From positions 2,787,444-2,851,443 of the forward strand of contig NZ_FWWY01000001.1 in NCBI RefSeq assembly GCF_900176145.1: a stretch of DNA of 64,000 nt. The letters run 5' to 3'. This DNA is from Sulfobacillus thermosulfidooxidans DSM 9293 (GTDB lineage: Bacteria; Bacillota; Sulfobacillia; Sulfobacillales; Sulfobacillaceae). The notes below the pieces were generated by a model. The model searched no databases and had not been told where the DNA came from. It worked only from the letters and a program-made list of their open reading frames with translations. Each line of letters begins with the position of its first letter. Position 1 is the stretch's first letter. Position numbers and translations under genes: made by a program. This document shows, piece after piece, positions 17,753 to 26,698 of this stretch.

Positions 17753-17792
17753 GTATAAATCTGCTACAGCATTCTTTTAATCGAGGTGATTT

Positions 17793-18710
17793 ATGAAAAT
17801 TGCGCGCATTCATGCTGATCAACGCGATGAATTGGCGTTGGTCATTAGCGACCGTTTGTTGCCTATCGCTCGTCTCAGAACACTCGCCGATTTTCCCTCT
17901 CAATTATTACCGGCTTTTGTGACGATGGAAGATGTGTTACATTCTCCGAGTTTATTGACCCAATTACAGAATGTTGACCAGTGGATTAAAACACATACAA
18001 GCCGTATTCCCGAATCGTGGTGGGAATCCACGGAGACGACGCTGCCCGTTGTGGCTCAACCCGAAAAAATTTTGTGTGTAGGATTAAATTATCGTCGTCA
18101 TGTTGAAGAAACCCATTTAGAAATTCCGCCATACCCCGTATTATTCAGTAAATTTGCCAATAGTCTTGAGGGCAACGGACAAGTCGTTTTTATGGGGGAT
18201 ATGGCGTCACAATGGGATTATGAAGCCGAACTTGTCATTGTCATAGGACGGCCTTGCTTTAAGGTATCAGAAGAACAGGCCTTGGATTATGTGTTGGGAT
18301 ATTGCAATGGCAATGATCTTTCCGCGCGTGATTTGCAGTTTCGGACGGGACAATGGCTCCTTGGTAAGACATTAGCAGGAATGGCCCCCATAGGACCTTA
18401 CATTGTAACTCGGGATGAAATCCCCAATCCCAATGCGTTAACCGTGCGGTGTTGGGTAAACGGAGAATTGCGCCAAGAAGATGAGACCGGGCAGATGATT
18501 TTTTCTCCACAATATTTGATTCATTATATTTCACAATTTATGAAGCTCGTTCCGGGTGATTTGATATTTACGGGGACACCGTCCGGTGTGATTCTTGGGC
18601 AGCCTCCAGAACAGCGACAATGGTTAAAAGACGGCGACCACGTTACGGTGGAAATTGATGGACTAGGTCGCCTGGAAACGACATTAAAAGCAGGGTATCC
18701 AGTGGAGTAA
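17793..18710 (+). CDS. fumarylacetoacetate hydrolase family protein
   Basis: Metal-dependent C-C hydrolase or isomerase of the FAH superfamily, 305 residues. After a variable N-terminal part, the catalytic core begins with KILCVGLNYRRHVEET near residue 90. The divalent-metal ligands are in WDYEAELVIVIG near 140-150 and GNDLSARDLQ near 171. The ending GDLIFTGTPSGV near 252 is typical. Members act on acylpyruvates and on ring-cleavage products; the substrate is not identified by neighbours. The start follows GAGGTG. Confidence 0.88.
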   Translation: MKIARIHADQRDELALVISDRLLPIARLRTLADFPSQLLPAFVTMEDVLHSPSLLTQLQNVDQWIKTHTSRIPESWWESTETTLPVVAQPEKILCVGLNYRRHVEETHLEIPPYPVLFSKFANSLEGNGQVVFMGDMASQWDYEAELVIVIGRPCFKVSEEQALDYVLGYCNGNDLSARDLQFRTGQWLLGKTLAGMAPIGPYIVTRDEIPNPNALTVRCWVNGELRQEDETGQMIFSPQYLIHYISQFMKLVPGDLIFTGTPSGVILGQPPEQRQWLKDGDHVTVEIDGLGRLETTLKAGYPVE

Positions 18711-18772
18711 AGACATATCTTAAGACCACGAATTAACGAGTGGTGGCGTTTATTGCTTGCTTATTTGTTTCT

Positions 18773-18799
18773 CCCCTTGACGTCTCAGACGTCAAGGGG
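18773..18799. terminator. perfect hairpin between convergent genes
   Basis: CCCCTTGACGTC pairs perfectly with GACGTCAAGGGG around a three-base loop, midway between the FAH-family gene and purT. Neither strand has a T-tract, so it may be a weak bidirectional terminator or an mRNA-stabilising stem. Confidence 0.5.
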
Positions 18800-18824
18800 A
18801 TTCCACGATTGGTCACGGTTTTCG

Positions 18825-19988
18825 CTATGATTCCTGAATTGTGATCCGTTCTCGGGCCTGTTGAGCACGCTGGCGAGCTTCGTCAACAGTATCAGCCTGC
18901 GCCAAAACAACACCGACACGGCGACCGGGATAGGTTGTGGGTTTGGCAAATATACGAATCTGGGTGGAAGGGACTTGCAACGCGTCCTCCACGCCATTTA
19001 GGCGGTAATTGGTATAGGCATGGTCGGCTTTGATAGCATAGCTCGCAGAGGGTTTGAGCACATCCACGGGGGGAACAGGAAATCCCAAAATAGCTCGAAC
19101 ATGTAAAGCGAATTCCGACAAGCTCTGGCTAACCATTGTCACCATTCCGGTGTCATGGGGTCGAGGAGAGACTTCACTAAAATAGACGCGCTCAGGTGTT
19201 ACAAATAGTTCCACACCGAAAATACCCAAACCGCCCAATGCATCGGTAATAGCCCGGGCGATAAACTGGGCTTGATCCCACTGTGAGGGAGTCAAAAAAT
19301 GAGGTTGCCACGATTCAATATAGTCTCCATGGACTTGGCGATGTCCAATGGCCGGACATAGAACGGTGCCCGTTTTACTGCGGACTGTTAAAACCGTAAT
19401 TTCGGAATCAAAAGCGATAAATTCTTCAACAATAACGCGTTGGTTGTGAACACGACCAGCTTCCATTGCTGTATTCCATGCGGTTTTGAGGTCAACAGGG
19501 TCATAACAGACGCTTTGACCCTTGCCTGAAGAACTCATAATCGGTTTCACAACGAGGGGAAATCCGAGATGCCGAGCAGCCTCTTCAAGTTCTTGCAGGC
19601 TATTAGCGAATTCGTAGCGGGCTGTGGGCAGATTCAAGGTTTCCGCAGCCAACCGACGAATCCCTTCTCGGTCCATGGTCAACCGGGCTGCGCGGGCAGT
19701 GGGGATAACACGAAACCCCTCTCCCTCGAGAATTTCTAACGTGGGTGTCGACAAGGCTTCAATTTCTGGCACAATGTAATCTGGATGTTCGGTTTTGATT
19801 AATTCGTAGAGAGCATCCGCGTCCGTCATATTAATTACATGTGACTTGTGGGCAACGGCCATGGCGGGAGCATCCGGATACCGGTCCACTGCCACAGTAT
19901 AAAGACCTAAACGTTGGGCTTCGATTAAGACTTCTTTACCCAGCTCTCCAGAACCTAACAACAGTAATTTTGCGCTGTGATATGCCAT
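18825..19988 (-). CDS. purT: formate-dependent GAR transformylase
   Basis: ATP-grasp enzyme that makes formyl-GAR from GAR, formate and ATP in purine synthesis, without 10-formyl-THF. The 387 residues match the family. The N-terminal domain opens with LLLLGSGELGKEV. The ATP-grasp core includes VVKPIMSSSGKGQSV near 155 and SEVSPRPHDTGMVT near 267. No other pur gene is adjacent. The leader carries a ZTP riboswitch with a built-in terminator, which fits induction when 10-formyl-THF is short. That would let the formate route substitute for the folate-dependent one. Confidence 0.95.
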   Translation of the reverse strand: MAYHSAKLLLLGSGELGKEVLIEAQRLGLYTVAVDRYPDAPAMAVAHKSHVINMTDADALYELIKTEHPDYIVPEIEALSTPTLEILEGEGFRVIPTARAARLTMDREGIRRLAAETLNLPTARYEFANSLQELEEAARHLGFPLVVKPIMSSSGKGQSVCYDPVDLKTAWNTAMEAGRVHNQRVIVEEFIAFDSEITVLTVRSKTGTVLCPAIGHRQVHGDYIESWQPHFLTPSQWDQAQFIARAITDALGGLGIFGVELFVTPERVYFSEVSPRPHDTGMVTMVSQSLSEFALHVRAILGFPVPPVDVLKPSASYAIKADHAYTNYRLNGVEDALQVPSTQIRIFAKPTTYPGRRVGVVLAQADTVDEARQRAQQARERITIQES

Positions 19989-20038
19989 ATTCCCATTGTC
20001 CTCTTTTCTTACAAATGTATACGTTGCAGATATCTCAA

Positions 20039-20134
20039 CAAAAATACCGCCTGGACTTTAGGCCCAGGCGGTCGGCTTCGACAACCGTTACGCTTCTTGT
20101 GGTTAATCCACTGATCCGCCAGTCACGTAACGTG
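20039..20134 (-). ncRNA. ZTP (pfl) riboswitch with terminator, purT leader
   Basis: On the minus strand, P1 is GTTACG (20131-20126) with CGTAAC (20092-20087). The conserved TGACTGGCGG and the P2 helix GTGG/CCAC lie inside it. The 3' subdomain has CCGCCTGGGC (20071-20062), whose CCGCC can form the pseudoknot with GGCGG. The same strand continues into CCAGGCGG, forming a terminator hairpin followed by TATTTTTG. This is the known arrangement of transcriptional ZTP ON-switches: ligand (ZMP/ZTP) stabilises the aptamer and prevents termination. Confidence 0.92.
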
Positions 20135-20337
20135 TAAGATGAAAATTAAACTATCAGATCGAGCAGGGAAATGCAAGAATTTTTGCTCGTGCCTCCAGGC
20201 TCTGCCGACGGCCTATTTCAGCTTTTAATCAGGTTCTATTCATACTTTCGCAATAGTTGTCATAGAAAATGAAGTCGAGCCCAAAAGGCCAATGATGTAA
20301 TGCTAGTTGAGATATTGGCAAGATATGAGGGGTGCAC

Positions 20338-20826
20338 ATGCTAAAAATCGATTTTCATCTCCGCTTGGGTCTGTGGCAAGTCGTTAAGTACGGCGAACAG
20401 TATTTTCTAGAACAAGGTCCCAAGAGATGGGGGCTCGACCCATCGACTGCCGTTTTTGTTGGATCACAGTGTATTGGACCGATTGCTCATCTACCGCATC
20501 CATTAAAGGTCAGGGTTCGCCATGGGCATCTATTTCCGCTAACGCTCGACGTGGTGCCAAGTCTTTATGGTTGGCTAGAAGTGATGACGTCCCGAGCTAT
20601 AAGTGTGAAACGGCGCGAGGGTCATATTGAGACTTTTCCTCTTAGTCGAGATCAAGTACTGATGGGAATCGATCGGCCCCATCCTATTGCCGGCGACTAT
20701 GTCGCACTCTATATGACTAATGGCCTAGAACGAGAAATTATAGGGATTCGCAAGGTGCGATCATTATCATCGACTCGGCATATAATTCTCAATCGATATT
20801 CATTTCGATATTCTCTTGATTCTTAA
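20338..20826 (+). CDS. hypothetical protein
   Basis: Not recognised. The 162-residue product is soluble, moderately basic and has no signal peptide. It has a central basic segment (VRVRHGHLF) and no metal or nucleotide motif I can name. GAGGGG lies five to six bases before ATG at 20338, which supports the start. A further 266 bases without a gene separate it from the aldolase gene. Confidence 0.55.
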   Translation: MLKIDFHLRLGLWQVVKYGEQYFLEQGPKRWGLDPSTAVFVGSQCIGPIAHLPHPLKVRVRHGHLFPLTLDVVPSLYGWLEVMTSRAISVKRREGHIETFPLSRDQVLMGIDRPHPIAGDYVALYMTNGLEREIIGIRKVRSLSSTRHIILNRYSFRYSLDS

Positions 20827-21092
20827 TGCAAATAAGGGTATTATTTATGCTGTTCACGCCTCTATGGCAACATTTCACATCTATTATCAGATTATTCGAC
20901 GAAAACATGTGATTCGCTTCACAAAAACCGCTACAATACTGATGACGATTCCGGGGGGAATTTCTGGTCGTTATTTTTACATGCATCAAGATAGCAGAAA
21001 ATTTGCAATAACTAAAAATCACTAGATCTTCGGAACGGGGATCATACCCCTTGAAGAAAAGTCGCCAAAACATTAACAAAGGAGTGTCATGT

Positions 21093-21947
21093 GTGGGATT
21101 TGGTTCTTTTAATTATTGGCTTCGAGATGGATTAAACAAGGGGTATGCGGTAGCTCAAATAAATATTAACAACTTGGAATTCGTTCAGGCTATTATTGAG
21201 GCCGCTGAAGAGGAACGTGCGCCCATCATTTTAGGTGCTAGTGAGGGTGCTTTAAAGTATATGGGACTCGATTATGCTGTCGCCATCGCGAAAACGGCTG
21301 CGGAGCGTGCTAGCGTGCCGGTCATGCTGCATCTCGATCACGGGCCGAATTTAGACTGGGTATTGAAGGCGATCCGCAATGGATTCTCGTCCGTGATGAT
21401 TGATGCGTCCCGACTTCCCCTAGAAGAGAATATTGCTCTCACTAAAAAAGTTGTAGATTTGTGTCATCCATTGGGTATTGAAGTGGAAGCGGAACTGGGT
21501 CGCATTACGGGTACCGATGATGACTTAACCGTCGATGAACGCCTAGCAACCTTGTGTCGACCGGAAGATGCGGAACGCTTTGTTGCAGAAACACATGTTG
21601 ATGCCTTAGCAGCTGCGATTGGCTCAGCTCATGGGCATTACAAAGGGAAACCAGAATTAGATTTTGAGCGACTAGCCGCGATTCGCGAAGTGACAGGTAT
21701 TCCGTTAGTATTACATGGTGGTTCAGGTATCCCCGATGAAGATGTGAAAAAAGCGATTAGCCTAGGAATCGCAAAAATGAATATTAATACCGACAATCAG
21801 GAAGTTTTCACAGCTAAGGTCCGCGAGGTATTAGCAGCGAATCCGAAGATGTATGATCCTCGTAAATATTTAGGACCTGGCCGAGATGAAATTAAGGCCA
21901 TGGTCAAGAAAAAACTTGCCTTAACGGGTTCCGTAAACCGGGTTTAA
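21093..21947 (+). CDS. fba: class II fructose-bisphosphate aldolase
   Basis: Zinc-dependent aldolase that cleaves or forms fructose-1,6-bisphosphate; in a Calvin cycle it also makes sedoheptulose-1,7-bisphosphate. The 284 residues match the family. The N-terminus contains GYAVAQININN; the metal and catalytic region is VMLHLDHG near residue 80; further zinc ligands are in GSAHGHYKG and VLHGGSGIP. GTG at 21093 is chosen because AAAGGAG lies eight bases upstream. The same site also precedes an out-of-frame ATG at 21089 encoding only seven residues. The phosphoribulokinase gene follows 75 bases later, suggesting a joint carbon-fixation role. Confidence 0.92.
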   Translation: MGFGSFNYWLRDGLNKGYAVAQININNLEFVQAIIEAAEEERAPIILGASEGALKYMGLDYAVAIAKTAAERASVPVMLHLDHGPNLDWVLKAIRNGFSSVMIDASRLPLEENIALTKKVVDLCHPLGIEVEAELGRITGTDDDLTVDERLATLCRPEDAERFVAETHVDALAAAIGSAHGHYKGKPELDFERLAAIREVTGIPLVLHGGSGIPDEDVKKAISLGIAKMNINTDNQEVFTAKVREVLAANPKMYDPRKYLGPGRDEIKAMVKKKLALTGSVNRV

Positions 21948-22022
21948 CCCATAAATCTGTTAGTGGTGCATATTAGCTCGCTCGGGGCTTGGTAGCCTGT
22001 GGAGAGATAGGAGGGATTTCGA

Positions 22023-22970
22023 ATGGTATCAAGGCGTCATCGAATTACAATGATTGGAATAGCGGGGGACAGTGGTGCAGGTAAATCAACTTACGCGGCT
22101 GCATTACAGGAACTCCTAGGGGTTGACCGGGTCACGGTGTTGACGCTGGACGATTACCATTCGCTCGATCGTGACGAACGCAACGCTATTGGAGTCACTG
22201 CGTTAAATCCCTGGAAAGCTAACAATCTGGGCTTATTAATTGAGCATGTTTGGGCTTTACGACATGGTAAACCCATTGTTAAACCGACGTATGATCATGC
22301 TACCGGACGATTTGGACCAATGGAGGAGATTGTCCCCAAGGACATTGTTATCTTAGAGGGCTTGCACACGCTCTATTTGGAAAAATTACGGGAAGCATTA
22401 GACCTGCGAATTTATTTTGATACCGACAATGAACTGCGTGTCCGGTGGAAGGTTCGTCGTGATTCAGGTGCTAGAGGATATACTCCGCAAGAAGTGCTAG
22501 AAGAAATTGAACGCCGGCGGCCTGATGTCATGCGGTATATCGAACCTCAAAAAGCTTTTGCGGATTTGGTTATTCACTATATGCCGGACAAAACCTTGCC
22601 TCCGACTCCCGAATATCCTGAACCTGTTCGGGTGGTATTTGCAGAACGGTTGCGCCGCAACAAGCGGATTTTGGTCAAGTGGCTTGCTCTTGGAGCACGT
22701 TTGGGCTTAGTGCATGCGGAGCATGTGCATGATATTGTGGAAGGCGAAGAAATGGAAGTCGCCGCCTTATGGGGAACGACTCAACAGTCAGCTTTACAAT
22801 CTTTAGTTGAGATGGTGTCAGACAGCCAGCTCTTCCATGAGCATATCACCCGGTTAGGGAAGACGTTAGATTACGATCCTATTGGTGTGTCACGAATTCT
22901 GGTAGCCAGTATGATTTTGCTTCTCGACCGCAATTTCCGTCACGACGAACAAATTCTTCGGCAATTATAA
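22023..22970 (+). CDS. prk: phosphoribulokinase
   Basis: ATP-dependent phosphorylation of ribulose 5-phosphate to ribulose 1,5-bisphosphate, the step unique to the Calvin cycle. The 315 residues have the P-loop IAGDSGAGKST near residue 14 and the PRK-type stretch TLDDYHSLDR near 42, followed by ALNPWKANNL. The Walker B-like DIVILEGLHTLY near 108 and the basic ERRRPDVMRYI near 165 follow. This length and the DDYH motif favour PRK over the shorter uridine kinases. The start has AGGAGG at suitable spacing. No RuBisCO gene is in the window. Confidence 0.88.
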   Translation: MVSRRHRITMIGIAGDSGAGKSTYAAALQELLGVDRVTVLTLDDYHSLDRDERNAIGVTALNPWKANNLGLLIEHVWALRHGKPIVKPTYDHATGRFGPMEEIVPKDIVILEGLHTLYLEKLREALDLRIYFDTDNELRVRWKVRRDSGARGYTPQEVLEEIERRRPDVMRYIEPQKAFADLVIHYMPDKTLPPTPEYPEPVRVVFAERLRRNKRILVKWLALGARLGLVHAEHVHDIVEGEEMEVAALWGTTQQSALQSLVEMVSDSQLFHEHITRLGKTLDYDPIGVSRILVASMILLLDRNFRHDEQILRQL

Positions 22971-22980
22971 ACGTGGTGAA

Positions 22981-23010
22981 AAAGCCCGCTCTAATGAGTG
23001 GGCTTTTTTG
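22981..23010 (+). terminator. terminator after prk
   Basis: AAAAGCCCGCTC and GAGTGGGCTTTTTT form a stem with a TAAT loop and a run of T. It overlaps the last codons of the convergent methyltransferase gene and has an A-tract on the other side, so it can work in both directions. Confidence 0.85.
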
Positions 23011-23575
23011 CACGAATTTGAAACCATGGCGCCGGCGCCTCAATTTGTTGGATGTGCTCAAAATGATGGTAGTCTAATAGATTCATTAACTCGGATGGGG
23101 TAAAGCGAATGTCGAGAGGAGGACCGAATTCTGTGGGAGTTTTGTCCCACTCCACCAAAAAATATGTTCCTCCCGGCTTGAGGAGACGATATACTTCTGT
23201 TACGACGCGTGCGTGATCAGGCAAATCGTGCAAGACATTGGCCATCAAGACCGCATCGAGCGACTCCGCCTCTAGAGGAATCTGGTCGGCTGAAGCCTTT
23301 AAGACCATAAGATTTGTCAGGCCTGAATTTTGTGCCCGTTTTTGTGTCCATTCCAGCATGTCTTGTTGCCGATCAATGGCATAGACTTGACCTTCAGGCA
23401 ACCTTTGGGCGGCTTCAATAGCATAATAGCCGGGGCCACAGCCAATATCAGCGATAACCATATCGGGACGAACAAGAAAGTGATCCAACGTCATGTGCGG
23501 AGGAAAAATATCCCGACGGCTTGTTTCCATTTGAACTAACCGTACGGGATCAAAGTCATGGCTATGATGGGGCAC
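22991..23575 (-). CDS. class I SAM-dependent methyltransferase
   Basis: Small-molecule methyltransferase of the Methyltransf_11/UbiE-like type, about 194 residues. The SAM-binding motif I is VIADIGCGPGYYAIEAA near residue 42; the acidic residue is in VYAIDRQQDML; motif II/III is LDAVLMANVLHDLPD near 115. GTG at 23575 has AAAGGAGG seven bases upstream; the upstream in-frame ATG lacks a site. The substrate is unknown. It is convergent with prk. Confidence 0.82.
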   Translation of the reverse strand: MPHHSHDFDPVRLVQMETSRRDIFPPHMTLDHFLVRPDMVIADIGCGPGYYAIEAAQRLPEGQVYAIDRQQDMLEWTQKRAQNSGLTNLMVLKASADQIPLEAESLDAVLMANVLHDLPDHARVVTEVYRLLKPGGTYFLVEWDKTPTEFGPPLDIRFTPSELMNLLDYHHFEHIQQIEAPAPWFQIRAKKPTH

Positions 23576-23656
23576 ATCATTGCCTCCTTTTTCAAATAAT
23601 GTCGTATAGGACCTCGTCAATACATGGCACCAGGCTAGTTTTAATAGATTTCCACC

Positions 23657-23950
23657 TTACCATTTTTGCCAGGTATGACGAGATTCTTTCAGCCGCTCGA
23701 CCATTCTGTCGAATTCCTCGTGGGTCATTTCTCCCTTGGCATAGCGTTCTTGGGCAATCTCTAGTGGTGTTTTCCCTGAAAAGTCATTCAACATATTCGG
23801 ACCTTCTTGGAACCATTGATATAGGCGCTGGCGTCCAAAGAATAGATCGTCATCTCGTGAATGTGAGGAATGATGGTAAAATGCTGTACTGGCAGCTAGA
23901 ACCATCATGGTCACCATGAATGGGAGAAATACGATAAATGTCCAGCCCAT
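23657..23950 (-). CDS. SHOCT-domain small membrane protein
   Basis: A 97-residue protein with an N-terminal membrane helix (about 3-24), a His/Asp-rich linker and a C-terminal SHOCT domain (PLEIAQERYAKGEMTHEEFD). SHOCT domains are short two-helix oligomerisation modules on many unrelated proteins. ATG at 23950 follows GAGGAAGAGGG. The family gives no specific function. Confidence 0.78.
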   Translation of the reverse strand: MGWTFIVFLPFMVTMMVLAASTAFYHHSSHSRDDDLFFGRQRLYQWFQEGPNMLNDFSGKTPLEIAQERYAKGEMTHEEFDRMVERLKESRHTWQKW

Positions 23951-24170
23951 AAGCACATCCCTCTTCCTCTCTATACCCCTTTATTCACATATTTTATCAA
24001 ACTTTACGGTACTCGAGTTGACAAAATATTGTGCATGAATTGCCCTGTCGCGGCATCATGAAAACGGCTAGAGCATGCACAAAATGGATATTACGAAAAA
24101 TGAGGTAGAAAGAAAGACAAATCTTTATTAAGGACTCACAGCACAATACGGAAAATCTTAACAAGGAAAT

Positions 24171-24866
24171 CTACCGGATTAACGTAGGATCTTGATCACT
24201 TTTTATTGCATTGTTGGCTTCATGATATTCAACGGTTAACCCATAAATAAATCCCCCTAGCCATTGTTGCGAACTGATGACCTGAAAGTTATAGGATGGT
24301 AAGAGGACTGCTAACTGTTGGATGTCGATAGGATTATTTAAAAAGTTGCGGCTAGGTAGTCCAACAAAACGGTGATAAGACACAATCCAATGCCATAAAT
24401 GCTGGGCAAACCGTGCTAAGTGATTGGTGGGTGTCCCATAACATAAAAAGACAACACGTCCGCGATCACAGATTAACCGCTGAACTTCTTGCAGAATGTC
24501 ATCTGCGTAGTAAGCATCCAAAATGAATTCAGTTAAAATCCGGTCAAAGCTGTTGTCTGGATAAAAGACATGATGGTGCGTTCCCATCATCCATTGGATA
24601 CGACGCTCGATGTCGCTTTGGGAACGATTTTCTGCTTCATGCAGCAGTTCCGGGGAGGGATCGACAGCGACAATTTCTCCATACGGTCCCATTTCTGTTA
24701 TTAAACTGCGAGCCATATGTCCTTTGCCACATCCCAAATCTAAAATCGACGCGGCTTTGGCTGGTTCCATATGTTCTAATGCCCACTCATGCCATGGCCA
24801 GACGTGCGAAGAGCGCCGCGATGAATGGTGTCGGGTAGAAGTATGAGTTTTTGCGACGCTTTGCAT
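24171..24866 (-). CDS. class I SAM-dependent methyltransferase
   Basis: Methyltransferase of 231 residues. Motif I is SILDLGCGKGHMARSL near residue 40, with the acidic motif IVAVDPSPELLHEA near 64 and a later FDRILTEFILDAYY near 105. The N-terminus is His/Ser/Arg rich (about 8-22) and probably disordered. It is not closely related to the methyltransferase at 22991. No neighbour hints at the substrate. Confidence 0.78.
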   Translation of the reverse strand: MQSVAKTHTSTRHHSSRRSSHVWPWHEWALEHMEPAKAASILDLGCGKGHMARSLITEMGPYGEIVAVDPSPELLHEAENRSQSDIERRIQWMMGTHHHVFYPDNSFDRILTEFILDAYYADDILQEVQRLICDRGRVVFLCYGTPTNHLARFAQHLWHWIVSYHRFVGLPSRNFLNNPIDIQQLAVLLPSYNFQVISSQQWLGGFIYGLTVEYHEANNAIKSDQDPTLIR

Positions 24867-24924
24867 GACGTGTCACCCAGTTTCTCCATAAGTTACTGTC
24901 ATATTCATTAACGCGAAATTTTAG

Positions 24925-24971
24925 CGAAAAAACTATGACCAGATGGCGTACATCTGATGGGCCATCTGGTC
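24925..24971 (-). terminator. terminator after L,D-transpeptidase gene
   Basis: GACCAGATGGC and GCCATCTGGTC form a perfect 11-base-pair stem (24937-24947 with 24961-24971). On the minus strand it is followed within a few bases by AGTTTTTTCG, consistent with intrinsic termination of the upstream minus-strand gene. Confidence 0.75.
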
Positions 24972-25009
24972 AGAAATAGGACCATGTATATAGTCAAAAG
25001 AGATGGTGT

Positions 25010-26698
25010 TTAACTGGCAGCAGCTGATGACGACGACAAGGACGTGGGGGGAGCGACTGTGACTAGGGTGCCGTAATGCAAATAGGGCCAGACTTTAGCA
25101 GCAACAGGAATCGGGAGTTCGACACATCCTAAACTTTGCGGGAATCCGTATTTTGCCCGAGGAAAGCCATGGACGGCATCGCCGCCTTTGAAATAATTGA
25201 CATAGGGAACACCGGGATCGTAATAAGGCACCCCATTAGGATTGACACCCTGCATGGTTTGGGATAAATAGCGCTGGTAAACGGGATAGGTCCCAATGTA
25301 CGTGGGGGACTGAGGGATCCCGGTATTGGCCAATGATTTAAGAACAATTTTGCCATTATGCCATAGGGTCAAGGTTTCGGGAAGGTTTTCTGACACATAA
25401 ACATAAGAATATCCATCGGGATTCATTTGATCGCCCAGATCGGCCTGAATAAGGTCTCTCCATACTTGAGGTCCTGCGATTCCGTCGACCGGTAGATTAT
25501 GTACCCGTTCAAAGTTCATGACGGCCCCTTTGACCATCACCGTATATTGTCCCGGTATCCAAAATGACTGAAGCGTGGCTGGTGTGTTCGAGTATTGCCA
25601 TTGAAACTGGCCAGAGGGAGCATTCATCATGGCCGCAATTTGCGCCGATAGCGTATCAGGTACGGGAGTATTGGGAATCCATTTTAGGGGGAGGTATCCC
25701 AGTTTGGCTAATAATTCTTGCAGGCGCAATGTGGAACCTGGGGCTGTTGACCAAGATATGGTCACATTATTAGGAAAATAGGCTCCTTGGGCACTATGAT
25801 AACCGTTTGGTCCGCCAGGAATGGTTACGGTTACGACTTGGTCTGGCCCATAACCCCAAATTGATGAGGGGATAAACTGCTCAGTGGTTGGACTTTTCCA
25901 AATCCACTGGCCGGCAATTTGCGGACTAAGTTTTGGAATCAGGTGACTTTTTTCGATAGCATGCGAAAAGTTTAAGGTTAACGGTTGGGTCAAGCCAATG
26001 GGAAGATTGACATTGGGAGAGGCGACGACCTTAAGCCAATTTGGTGTTCGCCAACTCAGCGTTTTGGGAGTTGAGACACTTTCCCAAGCCCTGGCTTGTG
26101 TCTGAACGGTTAAGGTGCCTTGTTCGCCTGGCGCTGTTCCGGGACTATGAATCGAATAAATCGATTGCGGGACCGTTGAATGAATAATGGCTCGTTGACG
26201 ATTGTTCATAATGATATGCAAGATGGATGCAGGCGATGATAAAGATAGGGCAACAGGGTGACCGGGAATCACCGTGAGCTCGTTAGCCGTGACAATAGGA
26301 TCTTGTGGCGTGACAAGAGTTTTCGAGATCGTCGTGGGACCAAAAGGCCACCACGATGGTCCATTAATCTGCAAACGAATCGTATAAGGAACCCCTGCTT
26401 CCATTGAGGAAAGAGGCCATAATTGACCATTTTTAGTCATCAATTTGATTTGTTGGTCATGGGGTCCCATCGCAATGGCTGAAGCCAGCCTTCCATTTAA
26501 CGATAGACGGGCTAGCGCATTAGAACTGGCGGTAACAGTGGCTCTTGGCCAAAAACTATAGATAATCACTCCTGCTGTGATTAAGGGAACAGTCCATAAA
26601 TAATGCCATCCATGATGCGTTTTGTGTTTTGCCGTGCGGCTTTCAAGCATTAACCAATCACCTGCCATATCAGCGATAACTTCATCCAAAATTTCCAT
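25010..26698 (-). CDS. membrane-anchored L,D-transpeptidase (YkuD) with peptidoglycan-binding segment
   Basis: Cell-wall cross-linking enzyme of 562 residues. A cytoplasmic N-terminus of about 30 residues leads into one membrane helix (about 32-48), then Ig-like extracytoplasmic domains (about 60-330). A peptidoglycan-binding-like segment (RVHNLPVDGIAGPQVW near 403) precedes the C-terminal YkuD domain. The catalytic region has His in GDAVHGFPRA and Cys in PQSLGCVELP near 525, where many homologues have SHGCIR. Residues after it end in a Ser/Ala-rich tail. It is alone between hairpins. Confidence 0.88.
   Translation of the reverse strand: MEILDEVIADMAGDWLMLESRTAKHKTHHGWHYLWTVPLITAGVIIYSFWPRATVTASSNALARLSLNGRLASAIAMGPHDQQIKLMTKNGQLWPLSSMEAGVPYTIRLQINGPSWWPFGPTTISKTLVTPQDPIVTANELTVIPGHPVALSLSSPASILHIIMNNRQRAIIHSTVPQSIYSIHSPGTAPGEQGTLTVQTQARAWESVSTPKTLSWRTPNWLKVVASPNVNLPIGLTQPLTLNFSHAIEKSHLIPKLSPQIAGQWIWKSPTTEQFIPSSIWGYGPDQVVTVTIPGGPNGYHSAQGAYFPNNVTISWSTAPGSTLRLQELLAKLGYLPLKWIPNTPVPDTLSAQIAAMMNAPSGQFQWQYSNTPATLQSFWIPGQYTVMVKGAVMNFERVHNLPVDGIAGPQVWRDLIQADLGDQMNPDGYSYVYVSENLPETLTLWHNGKIVLKSLANTGIPQSPTYIGTYPVYQRYLSQTMQGVNPNGVPYYDPGVPYVNYFKGGDAVHGFPRAKYGFPQSLGCVELPIPVAAKVWPYLHYGTLVTVAPPTSLSSSSAAAS

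Noticed and set aside
19841-20137. 98-codon plus-strand frame over the purT start
   Set aside because: It spans the ZTP riboswitch and the purT N-terminus on the opposite strand and lacks a ribosome binding site.
23521-23919. 132-codon plus-strand frame
   Set aside because: Antisense to the methyltransferase start and the SHOCT protein; no domain.
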